Of a stretch of 64,000 nt of DNA, positions 32,770 to 44,757 are shown piece by piece. The first letter of the stretch is position 1. Every line of letters starts with the position of its first letter. Origin of the DNA: Ceratopteris richardii (taxonomy: Eukaryota > Streptophyta > Polypodiopsida > Polypodiales > Pteridaceae). Made by a program: the position numbers and the translations under genes. The stretch covers positions 106,681,979 through 106,745,978 of the forward strand of contig CM035430.1 in NCBI GenBank assembly GCA_020310875.1, written 5' to 3'. The notes under the pieces were generated by a model. That model saw only the letters and a list, made by a program, of their open reading frames with translations, did not search any database and was not told the DNA's origin.

Positions 32770-35700
32770 TCAGCCCCCACAAGGTAACAAGCCTAAAGCT
32801 TTGCGAAAAGCTTCAAACTTTTCACGTGGAAGAGCTTTGGTGAATATGTCTGCCACATTATCTTGTGTAGGCACATATACCAAATCAATATCTCCTGCAT
32901 GAAGGCGCTCTCTCACATAGTGATAATGCACCTCAATATGTTTGGTCCATGCATGAAACACTGGGTTTCGTGCAACAGCCAAAGCACTTTGACTATCAGT
33001 GAGAATATGTGTAGCAGCATCAATCTCCATGCAAAGATCCATCAATAGGCGTCTCAGGCATATACACTCCACTATAGCTGTGAAAACTTCCCTGTACTCA
33101 GCTTCACAACTCGATGTCGCCACTGTAGGTTGCTTCTTACTCAACCAAGATATGCATGAGTCTCCAAAAAAGCAATTACCACTAGTGGACACGCGAGTAT
33201 CATAACAACCAGCCCAATCACTATCTGTAAAAGCATGCAAGCATGGCTGAACATCTCTACCATAAAAGAGACCTAAGCTCAAAGTGCCTCAAAGATATCT
33301 AAACACACGTTTCACCGCTTGCCAATGCTTAGTGCCAGGGCTATGCATGAATCGACTCAACTAGGAAACTGCATACTGTATATCCGGCCTTGTGTTGCAT
33401 GCATATATAACACATCCCACAACCTGCTGATAAAGAGAAGTGTCAAATGCATCACTGGAATCCTCAACTGAGAACCTGAATCCTGTCTCAACTGGTGTGG
33501 AAACTGGCTTACAATCCTCAAAATCAAAATGCTGAAGTAGTTTTTCAACATACTTTGCTTGATGCATAACAATTCCCCCCTCAACGGATACAAACTGGAT
33601 GCCAAGATAGTAGCTCAAAAGACCAAGATAAGTGACATAAAAAATATGCTACAAATCAGCCGTAAGAATGTCAAGTTTTGCATCACATGACCCAGTCAAG
33701 AGTATGTCATCGACATAAAGAACAAGCACTATAAGATCAGCCCCATTTTTGCGTACATAGAGTGTGCTTTCAATCGGACTACATGTGAAGCCAAGAGCAA
33801 TCAAGTGCTTATGTATTTTGTCATACCATGCACGTGGAGCTTGCTTGAGACCATACAAGGCTTTATGCAAGCGACAAACCATATGCTCTTTCCCTTTCAT
33901 AGCAAATCCAGGAGGTTGCTTCACATAAACCTCTTCTTGCAAATCTCCATTCAAGAAGGCTGTTTTTATGTCCAACTGATGCACTTTCCAACCTCGATGG
34001 GCAGCCAATGCAACCACGGTACGAATGGTAGTCATGCGTGAAGTAGGTGCAAAAGTTTCCTCATAGTCAATGCCATAGGCAACCAATCTAGCTTTGTAGC
34101 GATCAATGCTACCATTAGATTTTCTCTTAATCTTGTAAACCCACTTTGTACCAATGGCATTCTTTCCTTTTGGCAATTCACATAACTCCCAAGTACCATT
34201 CCTATGTATGGAATCCATTTCTGATTGCATAGCACTCATCCATTGTGGATCATCACATGCATCTTCAAAAGAAAGTGGCTCTTCATTACATGCTGTAGCA
34301 ATAAGAGAATAATCCACAAAATTATTTGATGCATGGTGAGAGCTTGATCTTGTTCTACCAAGTAAAGGTGCATTCAATTTGCTGTCCTGCAAAGTTTGTT
34401 TCAGCCACTTTGACATAGATTGTGCACTCTTGATAGACATGCGTTCATTATGTAAAAAATCTTCAATATGTACATCATGCGTGGGCTGAATTTCATGCTC
34501 ATTTTCAGCCATAATTTGACGCAAATGTTCAGCCATATGTGGCTGGAAATTTCCAATAGTTTTGACAATTTTTGGCTGAATTTTTTCAGCCATGTTTGGC
34601 TGGAAATTCTCTGCATTTTCAGCCCTATTTGGTTGGAATTTTTCAGCCCTTTGAACCTCAGTTGGCTGTTCTACATGGCCATAGTCAAGCGCACCATTTT
34701 GGAACAAAGGCATGAGTGTATCGAACACATCTTGTGAGCTAACTGTTGGCAGTTTTTTGCATTCAAGTAGAGGAAAAACTAAATTTTCAGAAAATACCAC
34801 ATCTCGACTCACAATAATTGTGTTCGTCAATGGATGGTACAACCGATATCCCTTACTTTCAGCACTATAACCAACAAATATACATTTCTTTGCCTTGTCA
34901 TCAAGTTTGTGACATTGTTGTGATGGCACAAGAGCATATGCCAAACAACCAAACACACGCATATGACTAACCATAGGCTTATGACCATTCCAAGCCTCAT
35001 AAGGAGTGATGAATCTCAATGCTTTTGTAGGGTAGCGATTCAACACATAATTTGCACACATGACCGCTTCCATCCAAAACTTATGAGGAAGATGCTTTCC
35101 TTTAACCATACATCGTGCCATTTCAAGTAAAGTTCTATTTTTACGCTCGGCAACACCATTTTGTTGAGGTGTATATGGCACCGTACATTGGTGTAAAATA
35201 CCTCTTTCATGAAGAAAAGCATTAAACTCATGTGACATGTACTCACCACCACGATCCGTGCATAGAGTCAAAAGCTTTTGTGAAGAAAAATTTTCAGCCA
35301 TAGCCAAAAATGCTTTGAAGCAAGAAAATACCTCATTCTTTGCTTTCATAGGATACACCCATGTATGGCGAGTAGCATCATCAATGAAGGTAACAAAATA
35401 TACATGCTTCCCAAAAGATGGAGTCTTGACCGGACCACATACATCACTATGAACAAGTTGCAATTTTCTTGTAGTGTTTGTATGACTATCTTTTGGAAAA
35501 GAAGCACGATGCATTTTTCCAAGAATGCAACCTTCACATGCATGCTTTTCAATGGACTCAAGTGTAGGCAAACCAATAACCATGTCCTTCTTTTGGAAGT
35601 AAAGCAAACTATTGAAGTTCAAGTGACCAAAACGAGCATGCCAAAGCTCCATTTCAGCCATGGAAGAAGTATGAGCAACTAAGGCATTCGAGGCAGCCCT

Positions 35701-37116
35701 CTTGTATGTATCCATGCGATACAAACCATTACATAATGTACCGGACATCACGATAACATCGCCATTGCTGAAATCATGAACCATACACTTATCATCAACA
35801 AAGTGTACATGAAGTCCAACTTTGGCAATCAACGGAACTGAAATTAAGTTCTTCTTGATACCGGACACATACAATGCATTTTTCAAGAGAATCACACCTC
35901 CATTTGAAGCCGTAAGCTCAATTTCTCCTACTCCAATGATAGGATAAGAGGCATTGTTTGCACACACCACATGTCCTCTTTCAGGTGCATCTTTCAAAGA
36001 GGCAAAAAATCTTTTGCATGATGTTATGTGCTTTGAAGCACCACTATCAAATAACCAATCTGAATCAGCCTCACTCACAACCATACATTTAGAATGTAAA
36101 GAAGCATCATAATGACATGTAAAAACACATGCCCAAAAATCTTGAGCCATGTTAGCTTCATCATTCTTTGCATTTGCTGAATTTTCACCAATAGACATGC
36201 CGGATTCCTTCTTCTTTTCATTGTGTTTAGCAAGCTTTCTACACTCATCAATAGTATGACCAGCCTTCCAGAAATATTTGCATCTCTTCTTCTTTTGCAA
36301 ATCACCATCATTAGAGGAATGAGTGGGAGAGGAAGCTTGAGGCTTTGGTTTTGATGAACCAAAAGCTGAACCATACTTGCTTTTCCCCTTTTGTGAGATA
36401 GCAAGTGCTTGCGTTCCTTCAATCAAACCACTCCTATTCACTCTAGATTGCTCTTCTTGCAAAAGAAGAGACAAAACCTCATCAAATGCATACATCTTAG
36501 GATTTCCTTTTGCAACCAAACGAAGTGTAGTAGCAAAGCTTTGAAAAGATTGCGGTAATCCTTTCAACAATGTAAAAATGAGCGATGCATCCGGAATGAT
36601 CTCATCTATGTTTGCCAATTGCTCTTTCAAATCCTTGATGCGTGTCACATACACATCCACTGACTCACTTTCAGCCATACATACATCCTCAAGTTGCTTC
36701 CTCAAGTATGCAACACATGCTTCATTACGCACGGCATACAAAGAAGCAAGAGTATCCCATGCCTGTCTCGATGTAGAACATGACCGAATGTGTGGAACCA
36801 TATGATGCTTCACTGAAAGCGCAATCAAAGCATGAGCTTGAGCATCTTTTCCATCCCATCTAAGCTGCTCCTGTGTAGGTGGAGAAGGAGAAACCACTGT
36901 ACTCGAAGAAGAAGCTCCATCTGTGACAGTAGACTGTGAAGTAGAAGCACGTGCCGATCTTCGATCTACATCTGCCACTATGTTCCAAAGTTGTTTTGCA
37001 ACAAGAACATGCTTCATCATGTAAGACCACATCGGATAGTTGGTCCCATCAAGCTTATCTTTAGCTTGAAGCATGCCAAACAAGTCATTGCTGCCCGCCA
37101 TTTCACTAAGGAACAA
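32770..37116 (-). pseudogene. Gag-pol polyprotein of copia element C, three in-frame stops
   Basis: One frame throughout, first open for 1155 codons (37116-33649). Gag starts near MAGSNDLFGMLQAKDKLDGT. Zinc knuckle is CKYFWKAGHTIDEC (CX2C altered to CKYFWK, second Cys lost); protease LFDSGAS; integrase WHARFGHLN..CEGCILGK, HSDVCGP, CTDRGGEY, GVAERKNR; RT with LDIKTAFLNGDL and YVDDILLTG; RNase H with SSCEAEYR and KHIEVHYHYVRER. Stops: TAG 33649-33651 after YVDD, TAG 33361-33363 and TGA 33289-33291. In RT the usual LVAKG-x(4-6)-GIDY stretch is shortened: RLVAYGIDYEE, an in-frame loss of about five residues including the conserved Lys-Gly. Non-functional. It is a distant relative of element B. 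Confidence 0.92.
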
Positions 37117-37366
37117 GAATATGACAAAATCTTCACTTCGATGAAAGCTGAAATGAGTGCTGAAATTTCAGCTCACAAATCGTCACTCTGATGGCGATTC
37201 TGACTGCACGAATGGCTTCGAAATGGGGGTAAAACCCCAGTGCACCTGATGGAAATGTTTTCGGGCTGCTGAAATTCACAGTTCTATGCTTCGAAGTCGA
37301 TTTGCACTGTTAAAGTGCGCGCGCGCCGCGACGCGAAAAATCGAAACTTGAGAAGAAGCTTAACCT

Positions 37367-37378
37367 GCTCTGATACCA
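37367..37378 (-). promoter_or_regulatory. Primer-binding site of element C
   Basis: GCTCTGATACCA on the plus strand, the exact complement of TGGTATCAGAGC, one base from the 5' LTR. Confidence 0.9.
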
Positions 37379-37379
37379 C

Positions 37380-37672
37380 TGTTGGGTGTGTGTAGTAGTG
37401 TGAGAGACACACAAGAAGCACACAGAAGGAGCACAAACGCAGCAAGACACACAGAGAAGACAATGGCTGGAATAGCTCTCTCTATTGATAAATGAACTGA
37501 ACTGTAGTAAGAGCTGAATAATATCCCTAAGTACTAAGTACCACCACATATGAGAGTATCAAGTATGTGGTAACATGGGGAAAAAACCTCTAGCCAGCAC
37601 TAGAGTAAAAAGTGCCCATGTATAGTGAAAATGTTCACATCAAAGCTACTCGAGGAACACATAAGTGTAACA
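37380..37672 (-). repeat. 5' LTR of element C
   Basis: 293 bp, plus-strand TGTTGGGTGTGTGTAG to AAGTGTAACA, followed by CTTTT. Confidence 0.93.
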
Positions 37673-37677
37673 CTTTT

Positions 37678-38345
37678 GATCTATCTTCAAATTTACCTAT
37701 CAAAAACCTTATATAAATATCATTAGTAAATATGCCACAAGCTGAATCTACATTGTTTCCTTGACGAGGTTTGTGCAATGAAGGGGAAAAGAGGAGGAAC
37801 AAGTGCAAGTGACTTATGTGCCAAAGTTTGCGCATTACAAAATGTGTAATAATTCTCTCTTGCCAAACGAGTTACATTATCTAGATTAGTCATATTCACA
37901 TGTTGAACAAAATAAAAATCTTACAAAAGATTTGTGGAGTCACACTAAGTACTCAACAAGGAATTTTCTTGTAATACTCATATATGTGTAGGTTTTCTGA
38001 GCCTGATGGATATTGAGGAATATTGTTTCCGAGTACTTCAAACAACATTGTTTCTTTGTTTTTATCATAAACAATGCACTCACTCATGTTAAGTACAATA
38101 TTAAAATGATTTTTCAACAATGAATCTAAAGATAATAAGTCCTTGAAAACATTAGGCATTTAGAAACTTCTTAAGAATTATAATTCTCATGCCTTTGACT
38201 AGATGGTTCTTGCTATTAGCACAAGAAGCCAACATATTTGTCTTAACATATCAAATGGGTTGGAACAAGCTAACGTTAGAAGTCATTTACCTTGATGCAC
38301 CACTATCAAACAACCAATCTGCAAACTTTTCCAAGTAGTTAAAAA
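37678..38345 (-). pseudogene. Old copia protease-region fragment, target of element C
   Basis: On the minus strand KFADWLFDSGASR (about 38300-38340) is the retropepsin active-site motif D-S-G-A in its copia context. It is followed by NVFKDLLSLDSLLKNHF (about 38100-38155), the segment that normally follows protease in copia polyproteins. Stops and shifts follow and no integrase is visible. Element C sits at its downstream edge; the sequence on the other side (32000-32430) shows no clear continuation. Confidence 0.6.
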
Positions 38346-39436
38346 CTGTGAAGAACACAAAATCTTTATTGTTGAGGAAGCTCCAAAGAAGTGTCCAATT
38401 GAAAAAGAGTGTTCAAAGTAATAGTCCAAGGATGAAGATTAAGTTAATGGGAATCAAGAGCAAGGAAGTGAAGATGGAAGGGAGCCATTAATTTTCCCAA
38501 GCCTAATACCCAATCTACATTATGATTTCCCCAATATGTACCCAAAATAAATGTAAAATGGTCTGATTTTTTGGACTTAAAACCAAATTTTTGTACAAAT
38601 TGAGGCCATCATGTAAAGGCCTAGTACTCAAGTATATAGGCATTAAAAACTTATTGATTTTTCTCATACTTTTTATTCACCATTTTGGCCTACAAATGAG
38701 CACTAGGAACGATTTTTTAATTGGGTTGGATACTTTTATGTGGACAAAAACCTTGAAAAATCTATAAAAATGAATGGGCTCTCATCTATTGGAGTTAGAG
38801 TGTTGACCTTAGATCTTGTTTGAGCTTGTTGTATCTTAAGATATCTTCTCATTTCTTGAGAAATACAAGTAGCTTCTTGGAAAAATTGTGTCTATTGTCT
38901 ATCTCGAGTGTGCGCATGCATTCATGTGTGGATTTGCTTTCAATATCTTATTTGTCGAGGTGTGTGTTTGCTATTTGTTTTCCATACGATCTTCATACCA
39001 TAGATTGGTTACTCCATAGATTGACATATTTGTGCAAAGATATTCATGCTTGATCTTGATACATTATATTTTGCATCTAGGTCTATGCTAAAGACTTTGG
39101 CACTCTTGTCGAGGATGTTCATGGTGAACAATTGACATGATGGTAAGTTTATACATGAGGTATGTTACCTTTCGAGCCCTTGTGCTCGTGATTTGAGTGT
39201 ATTACTATCATTTTTAGCATTAGTCTAGGTGGCTTAGGTGGATAGAAAGGAAGAAAGATAGAAAAAAGAGTTTAGGGTTAGGTTTTTTGCATTTTTTTTG
39301 AAGCTTTTCATTATGCATGCAACTTCTTTCATTTTATTCTTCATATTTACACACTTTAGCTCCATGCACAGTAATCCTAAAGCTTGCATCACTTTAGATA
39401 ACTAAATCTTCACAAAAATGAACGGACGCTGGTAAG
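38346..39436. other. Non-coding spacer
   Basis: No gene or element recognised between the protease fragment and the target site AAAAT of element D. Confidence 0.4.
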
Positions 39437-39441
39437 AAAAT

Positions 39442-40455
39442 TGTTGGAGACCTCTTAATCTCCAAAGGTTTGATCTATACTGATTTAAGAACACTTCTAT
39501 ATCAGTTACAAACCAAACTTTGCACAAATATTGTTCTTCTTTACCAAAACTTTCATCAACACTTCTCTGAGTGAAGAAGTGTTTACTTCAGAAAGTCTGC
39601 TTTAGAAATCAACTTCATTACCTGCACATAACTTCAAATTTCTTCAAATAAATGATGCACAAGTATTCGCAATACCTTTGCGCAATCATACCAATCATTA
39701 GTTCTCAAAACTAATCATCAAAAGTTTAATTTGATCCTTAAGATCAAAGATATGTCATAACTGTCTTCCAGAGGTAGCGCCTTCGACATGGTCAACTTCT
39801 TAAGTTGATTTCTCACAGTACAAGTCCCGTTTTGCTAAATGCTTCTAGCCATAGCTTCCTTATCTCCTAACTTAAATTTTAAGTGCTCACTCATCAAAAA
39901 CTTTACAGTATACACTGAGATCTAAGCAAAATACTGAGACGGAAAAGTGCGCTACTCTCAGACTTCAGTTTTCACTTCTACATACAAATATTCCTATTGA
40001 TCATTCTCACAGTAGGAGAGGAATTAGATTATGAAACTCTGAACATAGCTTCATTAGCTTCTCAATTAGATTGTACAAAAGGAGTCTTGATCCACATGAT
40101 CAGACAGAGAGCACTTAGAGAAAAACCCGTCGCTATTTTCTGGGAAAAAAAACTCTCTACACATCTCTAAGACATTTGTCATCTACAAAATGACTTTCTC
40201 ACACATTTCTTATCATCATTAACTTATATATACATGATTTTAGACTTATCCCGCGTCTATGATATTACTCCTTATCATCATAAAGATTTAGTTCTACTCA
40301 GATTACAAGGATCTCCACTTATATGTACATATGTGTACAAGCTATCATTCTGAAATCTCCTTCACTTTCTTAAGTGTCTTCTTTCACTTCATTCTGACCA
40401 TAAGCCTTCTTCGAGATCTTTATAATCACTAATTTGTGATTGGTTTGTTCCAACA
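39442..40455 (-). repeat. 3' LTR of element D
   Basis: 1014 bp, plus-strand TGTTGGAGACCTCTTAATC to TGGTTTGTTCCAACA. Confidence 0.93.
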
Positions 40456-40469
40456 GCTCCCCCTCAATC
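40456..40469 (-). promoter_or_regulatory. Polypurine tract of element D
   Basis: GCTCCCCCTCAATC on the plus strand (GATTGAGGGGGAGC on the element strand). It overlaps the TGA that ends gag-pol at 40464-40466. Confidence 0.85.
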
Positions 40470-42533
40470 ACTAATTGTGATTATTCCATTCTTCTTCACT
40501 CCTGCCATCTCTTTGAATCTCTGTAGCTTAGGTCCATCCAAGCTCTTTGCCATCATATCTGCCACTTGTTCTTTTGTTGGAGTATACATCACTTCAATCT
40601 CTTTATCAAGTACCTTTTCCTTCAAGAAATGATACTGAATCTCTATATGCTTAGTCCTGGCATGAAAAACAGGGTTAGCTGCCAAATACAAAGAACTCAT
40701 ATTATCTCCAAAAATAATTGGAGTACTCTGATCAGTTTCAAAACTCTTCATCAAGGTCTTCAACCATATCACTTCTTTTGCAGCTTCTACCATTCCTTTA
40801 TACTCAGCTTCTGTGGATGATAAAGCAACTGTATGTTGCTTCTTTGAACACCAAGAGACTAATTTATCTCCAATATAATAGAGATACCCATGAGTAGACC
40901 TTCTATCATCTGAGTCACCTGCCCAATCTGCATCACTAAACACTTTGATTCTTGTGTCAGAAGTAAACCCATAATACAAACCTTCACTTAGGGTTCCTTT
41001 GATATATCTGAGTACCCTTTGAGCTGCAATCCAATGAGCCTTCTTTGGACAATGCATAAATTGTGACAACACACCTACTGCATATGATAAATCTGGTCTT
41101 GTCAAGGTAGCATAGATTAAACTACCTACCAAACTTTGATATTTCTTCATATCATTGAATTCTTCACCTCCATACCTGCTCAATTTATGATTTACCTCCA
41201 ATGGTGTAGTTGAAGTCTTGCAATCTTCCATATTAAACTTGACTAGAAGATTCTTCAAATACCTCTCTTGTGAAACATATACTCCATGTTGAGTATACAC
41301 AATCTGCATTCCTAAGAAATAAGATAAGTTTCCCAAATCACTTATCTTAAACTCCTTCTCTATTTGCCTTTTAAGTTCATGGATTCCTTGAGCATCTGTT
41401 CCTGTGACAATAATATCATCAACATAAATGCACATGTAAATGTATCCATTTTCACTTGCCTTCACTAACAAGCTACTATCTGCCTTTGATGCTTGAAATC
41501 CACATTCATTCAAGAACTTGACAAGTCTATAATTCCAAGCTCTTGGGGCCTGCTTCAACCCATACAAAGCTCTCTTGAGCTTACACACATAATCTGATCC
41601 AATTGAATTCATAAAACCTTCTGGTTGCTCCATGTATACTTCATCTGCAATGTATCCATTTAGAAATGCATTTTTCACATCTAATTGTGATAACTTCCAT
41701 CCTTTACAAGCAGCAATAGCAATCAATGTTCTAATTGTAGACATCTTAGCAACAGGACTAAAGGTTTCATCATAATCTACCCCATAAGTTTGGGCATAAC
41801 CTTTGACCACAAGTCTAGCCTTGTATCTAGACACCTTACCATCTGCAAACCTTTTTGTTTTATATACCCACTTACATCCAATAACTTTCTGATTCTTTTG
41901 TCTTGGTACTAATTCCCAAGTTTCATTTTCAAGTAAAGCATCATACTCTTCCTGCATTGCCTTCTCCCAATTCTGTTTACCTTTGGCTTCTTCATAAGTG
42001 ATTGGATCTTCTTCTATCTTCACAATATAAGCATAATCTTTTGTTGTTAGAAAAGATGTATCATAACTATACCTTATAGGCTCTTTCCTTTCCCTTGAAG
42101 ATCTTCTGATTTCTGCACTTCTCGAAGTTTCAGCCTCATTTGATTCCGGATCAAATCTTGGTCCATCTTCTACATGATCCTGCAATCTACTTTTAGAGTC
42201 AACATCATCAATACTTTCTTCATACATTTTTACTTTTGCCTTTCCTTTTCTTTGTGTCTCTTCAACACCTGCATAATCATTTGTTGATCCTGTATACCAT
42301 GTATTTTGCTCATCAAATGTCACATCTTTGGTAACAAGAAATTGCTTTGTGGATGGACTCCACAACCTGTAACCCATCTGTCTATCATCATATCCAATAA
42401 ACACATACTTCTCTGCTTTTGGTTCTAGCTTATGTCTTAATTGTGAAGGAACATAAGCATATGCTACACATCCAAATACCTTACAATGATCAAGAGTAGG
42501 TTTCTTACCCCACCATGCTTCATAAGGGGTTCC
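40464..42533 (-). pseudogene. Element D pol, C-terminal part (integrase end, RT, RNase H)
   Basis: Open from the element E insertion point to TGA 40464. It begins in the integrase C-terminal region (PYEAWWGKK..DHCKVFGC), then MFIGYDDRQMGYRLW; RT with WVYKTKRFADG, LDVKNAFLNGYI and YVDDIIVTG (about 41400-41430); RNase H with SDADWAGDSDDRRST and SSTEAEYKG; the C-terminus ends in KEQVADMMAKSL. About 95% identical to element F over this span. The N-terminal part lies at 55793-57900, across 13 kb of inserted DNA. The piece itself has no stop. Confidence 0.92.
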
Positions 42534-43718
42534 TGTTGGAGCAAGTCTATGACAAGCCTAAGTATTGGCTTGAGTCTCACAAAGTCTTAGAAGAAGCTTT
42601 AAAAAGAAGACTATGTAAAGTTCACTTGTGAACTACCTCTTGTAACTTTTGAAGAGTTTACTTAATATAAAAGTAAGCGAATCTTAAGTGGTTGAGTCCA
42701 CTTGATCAAGAATGGAAAGAGGAGCCACGGATTCGTGATTTGTGGTAGGTAGAGAATCAAATCAATCATTGATTGATTGGAGAGTGATTGAGGGAAGTTA
42801 GCCTCTCAAACTCAACTATAAATAGATGGCAGTTTTAGTCGTGGTTAGAGAGACCTATGTGAAGACCTCCAAGAGCTGAGCTTTATGCCATATCAAGGTG
42901 TGATTACAAGGCACACATATGTATCAGTAAGTCATTGTATTGTAGAAGCAATATACTTTCATTTTCATGATTATTTGAGTTCATCTTTCCATGTTCTTGT
43001 GAAGTGTACTACTCAGTGCCATTACTCTCAGTTTTTCTCAATAAGCTTGCAGAGATGTTTTCTCTGAGCTCGGTGCATCATTTTCAGTGATTTAACTTGG
43101 TAAAGTTAGCTCTATAAGTCTACTATATGCTCATAAATTTTCATGTCATTTGAATGTTGCAATCTTCAGTTATGTTCATTTGATGTCAACAGGGTCTGTT
43201 CATCTTCACCTCTCTGTCAGGTACCCGACTTTTTCACTCATCTTGTCAGAGGTGTGTCTCAGTGGTTACTTATCCAAATTCAGTGATTTAAAGCTTGTTG
43301 GATTCAGCTTACTGTCTAGTATAACCATACAAATTTTCATAATCATTGGATTTCTACATTTTGAGTTATGGTGATTTTTCTGCTCACTGGTCTATTTCTG
43401 TAGCAGCCCGTGAAAATCGGGATGATGTCATCACTTGTTAAAACTCATTCTCAGTGTGTGCTTTGTTATTTTTGATGAGATTACTCTTGAAAGTTAGATC
43501 TTTAAGCTAACTAGATTCCCCAAGAGGAATTGAGCTAATTGCTGCTGTGATCAGAGAATTATGTAAAACACTGGACAGGTGTATGAACCAAGAATAGCAA
43601 GTTTTCACCTCTAAGCTAACTCCAACTTATCTGTTTTGATCTATCTTTTTGAGAGTGATCTTCCAAGGTACATAGGGTGTCTAATACATCCATTGGCAAG
43701 CTAAAAGGGCCCACCATC
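42534..43718 (+). repeat. 5' LTR of element E, left part
   Basis: TGTTGGAGCAAGTC to GGGCCCACCATC. A TATA box (TATAAATAG, 42817-42825) lies 284 bp in. It is cut at CCATC by element F and resumes at 50187. Confidence 0.92.
42817..42825 (+). promoter_or_regulatory. TATA box in the element E LTR
   Basis: TATAAATAG in an otherwise non-coding LTR; the 3' LTR has the same motif near 54810. Expected start of the element's transcript about 30 bp downstream. Confidence 0.6.
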
Positions 43719-44743
43719 TGATGGAGAGTGTTAATCTCCAAAAGAACAACCTATTCTTGTGATTAGAACACCTCTATACCAAGAATAAGTCAAAACCTTT
43801 CACACATTTAAAAGATCAATTACTAGCTATCAAGAAATTAACAATTCTGTGAAGAGGATGATACACAGAAAAGTCTGCTGCAGTATTTCTTCACATTGAC
43901 CTATCAACTCTGTAAAGTTTTTGATGAAACTTTGTACGAATCATCTCCTAGAGATTGCGCATCTATTCCAAGTTAAATCTCTTCAAAAGATTAAGTGTAG
44001 CTTGAGAAATCAACTTCTCAAGTTACCTATGTCAGAAACTGTACTTCTGAGAAGTCGATTCAGACACCCCTAACTTCTTAACTTTGATTCTCACAATATC
44101 TAACCCGTTTTGCCAAATGCTTTTAGCCACGAGTAGATCACCTTCCAACTTAAAGATTAAGTGCTTGCTTGCACAAAACTTTAAACTATGGAGTGTGCAC
44201 TGACCAAAAAATTAAACACGAAATTTGCGCCTGTTTCAGAGAACTGTAGACATTCAACACATATGAATGTTCCTACTCACAATTCTCCTAGCCTGTTTAC
44301 AATTGGACTCTGAAATTCAGATCACAGGCTCATTAACTAACAACTTAGATATCCTCAAAAGGATTTCACAAATGATCAAACACAGAAGGAGCAGACACGA
44401 AAAGATCGGGCGCAATATTTCTTCATTAACTCAGAAAATTACAACTGAGTGATGAGAGCTAACACAAACTCACTTTCCTCTATCTCTTGACTTCTATCTC
44501 CCTCATTCTTGACTTCTAACTAATGTCACATATGCTCTCATACATGCCCCGACTTTTCTCAAGGTATTTATAGATAATTTGTACATAATTCTTACTGAAC
44601 AAAAGATCTAAGTCATCTATGACTATGCTAATGTACATATGTGTACACTTCTGATTGTAATCTTCTTCCACACTTTAGGAATTGATTCTTCCTTCATCAT
44701 TTGATCTTCTAAGCCTTCAATTGGTGATTGGTATGCACCAACA
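43719..44743 (-). repeat. 3' LTR of element F
   Basis: 1025 bp, plus-strand TGATGGAGAGTGTTAATC to TTGGTATGCACCAACA. On the element strand a TATA-like CTATAAATACC lies at about 44562-44572, some 170 bp into the LTR, which leaves a long R-U5 part. Confidence 0.95.
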
Positions 44744-44757
44744 GCTCCCCCTCAATC
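44744..44757 (-). promoter_or_regulatory. Polypurine tract of element F
   Basis: GCTCCCCCTCAATC on the plus strand, adjacent to the LTR and overlapping the gag-pol stop codon (TGA, 44752-44754). Confidence 0.85.

Larger units (their letters stand above)
32431..37672 (-). mobile_element. Copia element C, full length, three in-frame stops
   Basis: 5242 bp, with 293-bp LTRs at both ends, flanked by the perfect target copy CTTTT (32426-32430 and 37673-37677). 5' LTR 37380-37672, PBS 37367-37378, gag-pol 37116-32770, PPT 32724-32737, 3' LTR 32431-32723. The LTRs differ at about 14 of 293 positions (near 5%). Confidence 0.94.
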
